Assembly (NCBI GenBank): GCA_002391235.1
Contig: DGRX01000006.1
Span: 1-64,000 of the forward strand
Length of the DNA: 64,000 nucleotides
DNA from: Treponema sp. UBA4377
Lineage (GTDB): Bacteria > Spirochaetota > Spirochaetia > Treponematales > Treponemataceae
Direction of reading: 5' to 3'
The translations under genes and the position numbers were made by a program. The notes beneath the pieces are model-generated. The model was not told the origin of the DNA and ran no database searches. It worked only from the letters and a program-made list of their open reading frames with translations. Of this stretch, positions 25,501 to 32,941 are shown piece by piece (position 1 is the first letter of the stretch; each line of letters begins with the position of its first letter).

Positions 25501-26619
25501 ATGCAAAAGATTTTCAACCAAAAACAGACCGCCGCGCAAGTGACGGTTAACCAAGTTCTTAAAATAAAGAAGGGCGAAAAAGTCCTTATCATCGCAAATC
25601 CAAAGACGGCGCAAATAGCGCAAGACCTTTACACGGCTTCCTCCGACGCTGAGGCCGACGCGGTGTTGATTTACCAGCGCGAAAAAACTTCGCTGGACAA
25701 CGCCGAGCCCAGCGTCATCGCCGCGATAAAAACCGCTCCCGACGTAATTATGTCAATCTCAAGCGTAAAGCTGGGCCACGACGCTGAGGCGGAGGCAAAT
25801 CCTTATGTCGGAGAGAACGGCGTAAAATACGACAGCGCCTTTGACTACCTGCTTGAAGGAAAGAAATGCATTCGCGCGATTTGGACGCCCGGCCTTACGC
25901 CCGAAATGTTTGAGCGGACGGCTTGCATCGACTACGACGAGTTGGGCGAGCGCTGCAAAAAGCTTATGGCAAAATTCAAGGGCGCGGTCTCCGTCCGCGT
26001 AACCGCTCCCGGCGGAACGGACATAACGATTCCAGTCGAAGGCCGCGAGCCTTTAAGCGACGACGGAGACTTTTCAAAGCCTGGCGCTGGCGGAAACATT
26101 CCCGCCGGAGAAGTCTTTATAAGCCCGGTTGTCGGAAACGGCGTTGACAAAGGCTGTGACGGAACAATCGTTTACGACGGCTCGATGACTTTTGCGGACG
26201 GCGACTCAATCATAAACACGCCGATTGTTGTAAAAGTCCAGCACGGTTTTGTAACCGACATCTCCGGCGGCGACGAAGCCAAACGCTTGCAAAAAACGAT
26301 AAGCGACGCGGAGGCCCGTTCGATTCAAATGGAAAAGAAGGGCGCTCTTCCCCAAGGCCAAGGCGAAGTTTACAAGCGCAACGCCCGCAACATTGGCGAG
26401 CTTGGAATCGGCCTTAACCCCGCCGCGACGATTGGCGGCAATATGCTTGAAGACGAAAAGGCCTTCCAGACTTGCCACTTTGCCATCGGCTGCAATTACG
26501 ACGACGACGCGCCCAGCCTGATCCACCTTGACGGTGTTGTCCGTCAGCCGACGATTGTGATTAAGTATAAGGACGGAACGGAATTCACCGCGTTGGAAAA
26601 CGGCGCGCTAAAAGTGTAG
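25501..26619 (+). CDS. M29-type leucyl aminopeptidase-like metallopeptidase
   Basis: The 372 aa protein has C-terminal features of the M29/AmpS clan: AGGNIPAGEVFISPV, a central Glu/Asp-rich metal region, NIGELGIGLNP and CHFAIGCNYDDDAPSLIHLDG. It should release N-terminal amino acids from peptides in the cytoplasm with two metal ions. A TAATAT box (25489-25494) ends 6 nt before the ATG, again suggesting a leaderless message. Confidence 0.85.
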   Translation: MQKIFNQKQTAAQVTVNQVLKIKKGEKVLIIANPKTAQIAQDLYTASSDAEADAVLIYQREKTSLDNAEPSVIAAIKTAPDVIMSISSVKLGHDAEAEANPYVGENGVKYDSAFDYLLEGKKCIRAIWTPGLTPEMFERTACIDYDELGERCKKLMAKFKGAVSVRVTAPGGTDITIPVEGREPLSDDGDFSKPGAGGNIPAGEVFISPVVGNGVDKGCDGTIVYDGSMTFADGDSIINTPIVVKVQHGFVTDISGGDEAKRLQKTISDAEARSIQMEKKGALPQGQGEVYKRNARNIGELGIGLNPAATIGGNMLEDEKAFQTCHFAIGCNYDDDAPSLIHLDGVVRQPTIVIKYKDGTEFTALENGALKV

Positions 26620-26663
26620 GGTGGGCCGCCCCGCCTTTTGGTCTTGCAAAAAGTTTTGGGCCG

Positions 26664-27695
26664 CTACTTTAATACAAGACTCTTGTTTTTTAGCAGTTTC
26701 AAAATCAAAGATTTATAAACGCTTGTGTCTTTCGTCAATGTAATTGTCGTGACTTTTCTGCCGCCGTCTTTGGAACTTGCTCCACAGTGATAGATTTTTT
26801 CATCCGATGTATTATAGTCAAGAATAATATAGCGGTCGTGAAAGATGCCGCCGGTCATTTTTAAGTCAATTTGCAACTTGGAATATTCTTTGCAAAAATC
26901 ATCAAATTCCACCTTATGAAGGCCGTTATGAATATTGTCAGAGAAAATCGTCACAGTGACATTTCGCTTTGCCTTTTTAAAGAGAACCAATGTCTTGAGC
27001 GAAATATAATTATCTACAATGAAAATTGACTTGTTAGCCAAAGCGTAAATTTGCTGGTAGGCCAAATCGCTTTCAACAGGCTGTCCGTTCAAGACAAGCC
27101 AGCCAGAAGGAATCTCTGGCTTTCCAAGATTCAACATAATTGGCGAAAGTTCAGACTTTCTTACCATGTCTCCAAGATTGCTGACTACGTTTTCAACCTT
27201 ATCGTCAATTTCTGAAAGTTTCTTTCTAAATTCAACAACATTCTGAGCGTTCTCAGCGGTCTGCAAGGAAAGCCGCAAAAAATCCCTTTGGCTTACGACT
27301 TGCTGATTTTCCACGACATAATCTTTCATCTGTTTAAAAAGACGGACAAGCATTTTACTTTGAGAAACTGCAAGTTCACCTTTTAGAACAGTCATTAACA
27401 TATAAATTCCCTGTTCGGTAAAAGCATAAGGGGCGTATTTTATGTTGCTTCCACGCCCAGTCTTCAAGGTCGAAAATTTCGACCTTGAAAGCTGTTCAAT
27501 TTCTTTTTCATTTAATCTAAACATAAAATCATCGTCAAAACGTTCGATATTGTTTTTTACTTGTTCATTAAACCGCTTTGTTTCATAACCGTAAATCTCA
27601 GCCAAGTCGCTGTCTATCATAACTTGAACGCCGCGGATAGTGTAAATTTTTGATTTTAAATCTTCTTCATTATGAATAATAATATGGCTTTTCAT
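26664..27695 (-). CDS. ORF6N-domain protein with PLD-like C-terminus
   Basis: This 343 aa protein has an ORF6N (phage KilA-N-associated) DNA-binding domain in its first ~100 residues (YTIRGVQVMIDSDLAEIYGY, then YAFTEQGIYMLMTVLKGELA). A linker helix follows, then a C-terminal region (FIVDNYISLKTL, HDRYIILDYN, YHCGASSKDGG) that looks like a single degenerate HKD/phospholipase D-type half. A second protein of the same plan lies at 37707. Such proteins are often in phage-derived or defence contexts; the role is unknown. It is AT-rich compared with the upstream genes and has an AGGAGG ribosome site. Confidence 0.8.
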   Translation of the reverse strand: MKSHIIIHNEEDLKSKIYTIRGVQVMIDSDLAEIYGYETKRFNEQVKNNIERFDDDFMFRLNEKEIEQLSRSKFSTLKTGRGSNIKYAPYAFTEQGIYMLMTVLKGELAVSQSKMLVRLFKQMKDYVVENQQVVSQRDFLRLSLQTAENAQNVVEFRKKLSEIDDKVENVVSNLGDMVRKSELSPIMLNLGKPEIPSGWLVLNGQPVESDLAYQQIYALANKSIFIVDNYISLKTLVLFKKAKRNVTVTIFSDNIHNGLHKVEFDDFCKEYSKLQIDLKMTGGIFHDRYIILDYNTSDEKIYHCGASSKDGGRKVTTITLTKDTSVYKSLILKLLKNKSLVLK

Positions 27696-27818
27696 AGAAT
27701 ACCTCCTTATAATTTAGTTTCTTTATTTTATTATACTATACATTATACTGTTAATATAATAAATTTGTACCGAGGATGTCAAGGAATAAAAGTTGAGAAT
27801 TTACAGAATTGAGAGAGG

Positions 27819-28181
27819 TTATTTTTTTTCTTTCAAAACTTGCTCAAAAATTTCGGAAAAGAAATTTTTTACATACAATCCTAATTCTTTTTCTCTTGTT
27901 TTTAAATACTTAATCATTTTTTTCCTTTCTTTGATTGTGTCTGAATTTAGCGCTTCTTCTTCTTCGGGAATGAAAAGCAAATATTCCTCTATGTGGAGAG
28001 CCTGCGCTATTTTTTCGGCCGTTTTATCGCTTATCCAAGACTGGCCACACTCAATGTTCGCGATATAAGTGTTAGAAACTTCTGCAGCTTCTGCCAGAGC
28101 CTCTTGCGTAAGATTGTTCAATTTTCGATATTTTTTTACATTTTGGGCAATTACACTTCTTATGCGCGGTTTTTCTTCCAT
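27819..28181 (-). CDS. XRE-family transcriptional regulator
   Basis: This 120 aa protein has an HTH_3 domain at residues ~8-65 (VIAQNVKKYRKLNNLTQEAL, then AEAAEVSNTYIANIECGQSW), then a charged C-terminal region. It is divergent from the five-gene unit that starts at 28280 and is probably its repressor, since dyads overlap both promoters (28190-28251). Its own TATAAT lies 8 nt before the ATG. Confidence 0.88.
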   Translation of the reverse strand: MEEKPRIRSVIAQNVKKYRKLNNLTQEALAEAAEVSNTYIANIECGQSWISDKTAEKIAQALHIEEYLLFIPEEEEALNSDTIKERKKMIKYLKTREKELGLYVKNFFSEIFEQVLKEKK

Positions 28182-28189
28182 ATAATCGA

Positions 28190-28251
28190 ATTATATGATA
28201 ATAGTTTAGAAATCTTAATAACTTGACATCATAGTTGATATATGATATAAT
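28190..28251. promoter_or_regulatory. Divergent promoter region with two dyads
   Basis: On the + strand TTGACA (28223-28228), 17 nt, TATAAT (28246-28251) is a perfect consensus sigma-70 promoter for the operon at 28280. The dyad ATCATA-N7-TATGAT (28228-28246) lies between the boxes. On the minus strand the regulator's -10 (28190-28195) overlaps the dyad ATTAT-ATG-ATAAT (28190-28202). The layout suggests one XRE repressor controlling both directions. Confidence 0.7.
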
Positions 28252-28279
28252 CATAACAGTTTATAAACTGAGAGTTTGT

Positions 28280-28870
28280 ATGGCAGAAGTTATAGAAATA
28301 AAATGTCCTGGATGCGGCGCTCGATTACAAATCGACCAAAAAGAGTGTGAGTATTGTCATGCGCCTGTCATCATTTCAACGATGTCAGATATTTTTTCAA
28401 TGCCTGTCCAAAATATAAACAAGTATCAAAAATCTTACGAATCTGACCTAAAAGATAATCCGAATAACGCAGAACTCAACAATTCACTTGCATTCTGCTA
28501 TTTAAAACTTGGATTTTATGACAAAGCGTTGGAAAAATTTGACAAAGCAATAGAACAGGACTTAAACAACTCTGAGACATATTTATATGCCGCGGTTTGT
28601 GTTCTTGCCGGCAGAAAGCCTTTTTTAACTCCTCGTCCCGACATTGATAGAATAGAGAAATACATAAATGCCGCTCTTATGATAGAGGAGAAAGGGGTGT
28701 ATAGGTATTTCCAGGCCTATGTCAAATATGACTATTTTAAGCGAAAGTTTTTTAAGACTTCGCCAACATGGGAAGAATGTTTTATAAAAGCAAAATCTAT
28801 CGGTTTTTCGCCAGCCGATGTCAATCAACTGTTTTCTATTATGAAACAGGAGATTCCAAGTTGTATGTAG
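28280..28870 (+). CDS. Zinc-ribbon and TPR protein, first gene of an unknown operon
   Basis: This 196 aa protein begins with a zinc ribbon (CPGCGARL and CEYCHAP, residues ~10-33), then TPR-like helices (NNAELNNSLAFCYLKLGFYD, then ALEKFDKAIEQDLNNSETYL). This resembles small scaffold proteins that gather client proteins. ATG 28280 is preceded by GAGAG; an upstream in-frame ATG at 28235 lies in the promoter. Function unknown; the operon context links it to an SPFH protein and a YidD protein. Confidence 0.75.
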   Translation: MAEVIEIKCPGCGARLQIDQKECEYCHAPVIISTMSDIFSMPVQNINKYQKSYESDLKDNPNNAELNNSLAFCYLKLGFYDKALEKFDKAIEQDLNNSETYLYAAVCVLAGRKPFLTPRPDIDRIEKYINAALMIEEKGVYRYFQAYVKYDYFKRKFFKTSPTWEECFIKAKSIGFSPADVNQLFSIMKQEIPSCM

Positions 28871-28909
28871 GAGCGTATGCTCTAAAAAATAATTAGGAGG
28901 ATTTCTAAA

Positions 28910-29548
28910 ATGGATGCGAAAGAAATCAAAAAATTGTGCAAAGGTCGCAATTCGGATCAACAACAAATTATTCATTATTTTTGTGATGAACGCGGTTGTT
29001 TGTCTAAAGGCGTTCCTGATTCAGAATTTGATGCGAATAAAACTCGTCAAATTGAATCCTTGAATCTCAAAAAAAAGGCATTGGGCAAACTTGGGGTTGA
29101 CGAAGATCAGGTGAATGAAGTAGAGCCCATTATGCTTGAAGGTCCTGTTTATAAAAATACTTATAGGAGAGAGGGTGCTGATAATATCAGAAGGTATTCA
29201 GGTTATCAAATTACATATATTTTCTGCTCTTCCGATCAAGTTTATGTCTATCAATATACAATGAATCTTGATTCTGATGAGAAAAAAGAACGCTCCGAAG
29301 AATACTTTTTCAAAGACATTACAAATTTTACAACTGTAGATGATACAGAAGAATATAAGTTTGAAGTTTCGAAAGGAAGCGGTTGTTTGGCAAAGACTGA
29401 GGAACAGAATCTTAAAATTGAAACCTCTAAATTCAAGATTGTTGTACCGGGTGACTCATTCGAATGTTCTATGATTCCAAGCGACGATACAGAAGGTAAA
29501 ATACAAGCGCTTAAAGCTAAACTTAGAGAGAAGAAGAGTTCTAAGTGA
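28910..29548 (+). CDS. Protein of unknown function (five-gene membrane operon)
   Basis: The protein is 212 aa, soluble, with no signal peptide. I do not recognise a domain. The middle (YSGYQITYIFCSSDQVYVYQ) looks like a beta-rich module similar in style to PH-like or SPFH-accessory domains, and the C-terminus (DDTEGKIQALKAKLREKK) could form a short coiled coil. It has an AGGAGG ribosome site and its last 4 nt overlap the YidD gene, so the two are coupled. Confidence 0.6.
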   Translation: MDAKEIKKLCKGRNSDQQQIIHYFCDERGCLSKGVPDSEFDANKTRQIESLNLKKKALGKLGVDEDQVNEVEPIMLEGPVYKNTYRREGADNIRRYSGYQITYIFCSSDQVYVYQYTMNLDSDEKKERSEEYFFKDITNFTTVDDTEEYKFEVSKGSGCLAKTEEQNLKIETSKFKIVVPGDSFECSMIPSDDTEGKIQALKAKLREKKSSK

Positions 29549-29991
29549 TGAAACTTGGTTTTCCAAGTGAAAAAGAGCAGGAATTTGTCAGAAAGTATGT
29601 TATGGAACGCCCTTTATATAGGCCGTCTATAACATATCTAAAGGCTTTCCTGCTCGTTTTTATTGTTATGCTGTGTGTATTTCTGCTTTCACTTATTGGA
29701 ATGGTTTTGCTACATAGTCTTGGTTTTTCTTTGAATAAAAAGTTTTATTTTTTAAATTTTTTTTGTGTAATACTTATAGTTTTGGCTAGGTGGTTTGCAA
29801 TACTTTGCATTCGATTGTATCAACATTATGCGCCAGAAGAAGTTCGTCGCAGATGTCTTTTAAAACCTACTTGTTCTGAATATGCAATTATTGTAATAAA
29901 AAAATATGGCTTTTTAATTGGTGGAATCAAAACGTGGTTGCGTTTAAATTATAAATGTCGCGGAAATGTTTATTATATAGATGAACCCTAA
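29545..29991 (+). CDS. YidD-like membrane protein with extra N-terminal membrane segments
   Basis: The C-terminal ~70 residues (IRLYQHYAPEEVRRRCLLKP, then TCSEYAIIVIKKYGFLIGG) are a clear YidD (membrane protein insertion efficiency factor) domain with its conserved Cys and RC(L)xxPTCS element. Ordinary YidD is about 70-90 aa and sits in the rnpA-yidC cluster. This one is 148 aa with two added N-terminal membrane helices (residues ~25-48 and ~55-85) and lies in an accessory operon. It may serve insertion of the operon's own membrane proteins. Confidence 0.8.
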   Translation: MMKLGFPSEKEQEFVRKYVMERPLYRPSITYLKAFLLVFIVMLCVFLLSLIGMVLLHSLGFSLNKKFYFLNFFCVILIVLARWFAILCIRLYQHYAPEEVRRRCLLKPTCSEYAIIVIKKYGFLIGGIKTWLRLNYKCRGNVYYIDEP

Positions 29992-30005
29992 AAGGAGGCA
30001 AACGA

Positions 30006-31115
30006 ATGGCATTGTTCGGAAAAAATCCAAATGAAGCGGCTTATTCTGACGGCAAAAAACATTGGACAGATGTTATTAAAAATAGTGGCGATGGAAATTT
30101 GCTTATTTGGCGACAGCCAGAAGAAGATTTTAACACAAACTCTACGCTTGTCGTTATGCCTGGCGAAGAAGCCATTTTTGTAAATCAAGGTGTAATCGAA
30201 CAGGTTTTTGAAAACGGAACTTATAAGCTCTCTACGAGCAATTATCCATTTATCAGCAGGTTGCGCAACGTTTTTTCTGGCGGAATAAGCGTCTTTAACT
30301 GTGTGGTGTATTTTGTGCGAAAGGCAAGCAGCGTTGAAATCAAATGGGGCACAGACTCCCCCATCCAAGTTCGCGATAAGGTTTTGGGTATAGCAACAAA
30401 GCTTCGCGCGCGCGGTTCATACAAAATCCAGGTCGAAAATTCCGCAAAGTTTTTAGAAACAATTATAGGCAATAATATTCAATGCGCGACACAAGACGAC
30501 ATAAATAAATTCTTTATTTCACAATTTCAAAGCAAGATAAAATCTTCAGTTGCAAAAGAACTTGGAGCGTCAGAAACAGAAGTGCTTGGAATTGACGCGC
30601 GGCTTGAAGAGTTTTCAGAAATGATTCAACCGAAAGTTGATGAATTACTGCAAGTTAACGGATTAAAATGCTTGGCGTTTTCAATCGCTGCTATAGATAT
30701 CGATGACGAAAATGGCTTGCGAGAAAAATATGATCAAATTGGCATGAAGCAAATAGAAACAGTTCGAGGAGCGCAGGCCCAAAAAGCCGCGCTTGATACT
30801 CTTGGCATTAACTGGGCTCAGCAACAATCTGCCGAAGTTTTAAAGGCTATGGCTTCTAATCCTGGAAATGTAGCGGGCCAAGTTGGAGCTGGACTTGGAA
30901 TGGGTGTTGCAGCTGCCAACGCATTTGGTACAATGGCAAACCAAATGTTCAATCCTAACATCGCGCCTACTATGACTAGTGGACAAACAGATCAAAACAA
31001 AAACGCAGATGATCCTATGGAAAAACTTGCAAAACTCAAAAAAATGCTTGACGCAGGTTTAATTGAACAAAGCGAATATGACGCAAAAAAATCTGAAATA
31101 TTGAGTTCTATGTGA
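30006..31115 (+). CDS. SPFH-domain protein with C-terminal SHOCT motif
   Basis: This 369 aa protein has a start region like the virion core/YdjI SPFH group (LLIWRQPEEDFNTNSTLVVM, then GEEAIFVNQGVIEQVF). The SPFH core is at residues ~40-240, followed by a Gly/Ala/Asn-rich segment (VAGQVGAGLGMGVAAANAFG). At the end is a SHOCT motif (LKKMLDAGLIEQSEYDAKK), used for oligomer or membrane association. Many such proteins organise membrane microdomains or respond to envelope stress. It has an AAAGGAGG ribosome site and sits between the YidD and the 4-TM genes. Confidence 0.85.
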   Translation: MALFGKNPNEAAYSDGKKHWTDVIKNSGDGNLLIWRQPEEDFNTNSTLVVMPGEEAIFVNQGVIEQVFENGTYKLSTSNYPFISRLRNVFSGGISVFNCVVYFVRKASSVEIKWGTDSPIQVRDKVLGIATKLRARGSYKIQVENSAKFLETIIGNNIQCATQDDINKFFISQFQSKIKSSVAKELGASETEVLGIDARLEEFSEMIQPKVDELLQVNGLKCLAFSIAAIDIDDENGLREKYDQIGMKQIETVRGAQAQKAALDTLGINWAQQQSAEVLKAMASNPGNVAGQVGAGLGMGVAAANAFGTMANQMFNPNIAPTMTSGQTDQNKNADDPMEKLAKLKKMLDAGLIEQSEYDAKKSEILSSM

Positions 31116-31122
31116 GGATAAT

Positions 31123-31800
31123 ATGGCAAAGAAAAATGTATTGACGGCAATCATAGACAGTGTTTTTGTTATAGCCTTTAATGTGCTGTTTTTTGTTAAT
31201 GGCGGAATTCACCATGTTCCATCAACTTGGATTTGCTATGGATTTTTGCATTTTGCATATCTAATGGTTTTATTGACACCGATATTTGAAACAAAAGGAA
31301 AGGCTGCATATCTTTCAAAATTGACCACTTATTCAATTTCTTTTCTCTATTTCTTTATAGAATTAGCTTTAGCAATTGCTGTATTTGAAAAAGAAATGGA
31401 TAAAACAAAAGTTATTATTTCTGTTCAAACTATTTTTACATCGCTATATTTCATATTGTTACTTTCAAATTTGCTTGCAAATGACTCAATTGCAAAAAAA
31501 CAAGAGCGACATGATATAGAGAATGATTTTATAAAAACAATATCCTCAAGAGTAAAATATATCGAAAACATTGCAACAGATTCTAACCTAAAAAACAAAA
31601 TCAACAATTTATATTATTCAATGCATTCCAGCCCGATAAGGACAAGTACCAAAGTTGCGGCATATGAAACAAAAATTTATGAATTGCTAGACAATTTGGA
31701 AAGCCTTGTTGATAACGATAAATTTGCCGCTCTAGAAAAAGTTAGAGAAATCGAACAAATGTTGACAAAAAGAAATTTTATGTTACGAGCGAGGGAATAA
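31123..31800 (+). CDS. Four-TM membrane protein with C-terminal coiled coil
   Basis: The 225 aa protein has four hydrophobic helices in the first ~125 residues (AIIDSVFVIAFNVLFFV, then ICYGFLHFAYLMVLLTPIF and two more), then about 100 helical, charged residues ending LEKVREIEQMLTKRNFM. I do not recognise a family. It starts 7 nt after the SPFH gene and is the last gene of the unit. The composition (many AT-rich codons) equals that of the other four genes. Confidence 0.65.
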   Translation: MAKKNVLTAIIDSVFVIAFNVLFFVNGGIHHVPSTWICYGFLHFAYLMVLLTPIFETKGKAAYLSKLTTYSISFLYFFIELALAIAVFEKEMDKTKVIISVQTIFTSLYFILLLSNLLANDSIAKKQERHDIENDFIKTISSRVKYIENIATDSNLKNKINNLYYSMHSSPIRTSTKVAAYETKIYELLDNLESLVDNDKFAALEKVREIEQMLTKRNFMLRARE

Positions 31801-31844
31801 AATTTCTTTTTTGATTAAATTGCATAGAAATAGGCTTAAAGTCC

Positions 31845-32675
31845 TTAAAAATTTAATCGTCGCGCGATCTGCTCGCGGCTTAGCTCTTCGCTTTGCTTTA
31901 GCATCGACGCGGGAACGCCGTAGGATTTTTCGAGCGCTTGGTCGGTCAAGACTTCGGCGGCGCTTCCCAAGTCGATGTCGTGGTTGGGGTAAAAAAGCAT
32001 TACGGTGTCGGCGTACTTTTTTGTCAAATCCAACTCGTGCATGGAAATGTAAACCGTCACGGCTTTGGCGGCGCAGAATTCCTTTAGGTATTTTATCGCG
32101 TTTTCTTTTTGGCGCTCTTCCAAGGCAAAAAAAGGCTCGTCCATAAAGACCGACTTTGAGCCGTACAAAAGCGAGAAGGCCGCGAGCGCGCGCTGCAATT
32201 GGCCTTTTGAAAGCGCGTTGAATTTTTTGTCCAGCAAATCTTGCAGCTCAAAAACTTCTTTGACTTCCTCCAAAAAATCTTTTCTTTCGTCCAGCGCTCC
32301 AAAAGCCGCGCCGCCAAGAGAGCCGTTTTTGTAAACGTAATCCAAGAGCTCAGCTGTTTTTTGGTCGGTGTCCAGTTCCATGTTTTGGTAGATGTAGCTT
32401 GCAAGCTTGTCGCGTTCCGCTTCGTCTATGGAACGGGTGTCGCGGCCCAGCAATTGAACCGTTCCCTCTTGCGGCAAAACGCGGCCGGCGGCCAAGAGCA
32501 TAAAGGTTGACTTTCCGCTTGCGTTGGGGCCAACAAGGCTTACAAAGCCCGCAGGAAGCTCCGCGCTAAAATGGTCAAAAATCACCGGCGGCTGTATTTG
32601 CTTTCCGTCCTCGTCCACGTCGCCTTCCACCGCGGGATAGGAAAAATGTAAGTCGTTAAATTTTAGAAAATTCAT
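31845..32675 (-). CDS. ABC transporter ATP-binding protein
   Basis: The 276 aa protein has Walker A GPNASGKST, signature LSKGQLQRAL, Walker B SVFMDEPFFAL and H-loop ISMHELDL. There is an N-terminal insertion (VEGDVDEDGKQIQPP) between the first strands. The substrate and permease are unknown; no permease gene adjoins it, so it may pair with a distant membrane protein or act in another role. Minus strand, GGAG ribosome site, codon use like the core genome rather than like the AT-rich operon beside it. Confidence 0.88.
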   Translation of the reverse strand: MNFLKFNDLHFSYPAVEGDVDEDGKQIQPPVIFDHFSAELPAGFVSLVGPNASGKSTFMLLAAGRVLPQEGTVQLLGRDTRSIDEAERDKLASYIYQNMELDTDQKTAELLDYVYKNGSLGGAAFGALDERKDFLEEVKEVFELQDLLDKKFNALSKGQLQRALAAFSLLYGSKSVFMDEPFFALEERQKENAIKYLKEFCAAKAVTVYISMHELDLTKKYADTVMLFYPNHDIDLGSAAEVLTDQALEKSYGVPASMLKQSEELSREQIARRLNF

Positions 32676-32755
32676 AGTGTCTCCAAAAATAATTGGGCAA
32701 CGGGTTTAAACTAGTAAAAAACGCGCGAGGGCGCGGGGCGGCTGGCGGCAACTCT

Positions 32756-32808
32756 CTGTTTGCGTCGCCGCAAATGCGGCGAAGTTAAATAGTTACAAAC
32801 GCAAACAG
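32756..32808. repeat. Nested stem-loop in the proS upstream region
   Basis: An outer 9-bp stem CTGTTTGCG/CGCAAACAG (32756-32764 with 32800-32808) encloses a perfect 7-bp hairpin TCGCCGC-AAAT-GCGGCGA (32765-32782), followed by CAGCGAG. It recalls the other structured intergenic elements at 7812 and 63601. No T-tract follows, so a terminator is unlikely. The remaining sequence between 32676 and 32941 holds only the proS promoter. Confidence 0.4.
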
Positions 32809-32903
32809 CGAGTAGCGACGCTAGCTAGCGGTGCCGATCGGACGCAACCGCAACCGGGAGCGTTTTTGTATTTTTATAATTTTGTTGCCTTTATTATATT
32901 ATA

Positions 32904-32932
32904 TTGAATTCTTGCAACTTTTTCTATATAAT
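32904..32932 (+). promoter_or_regulatory. proS promoter
   Basis: TTGAAT (32904-32909), 17 nt, TATAAT (32927-32932). The ATG at 32942 follows after 9 nt, which leaves a leader of about 3 nt and no Shine-Dalgarno sequence. Confidence 0.6.
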
Positions 32933-32941
32933 ATCCGCACC

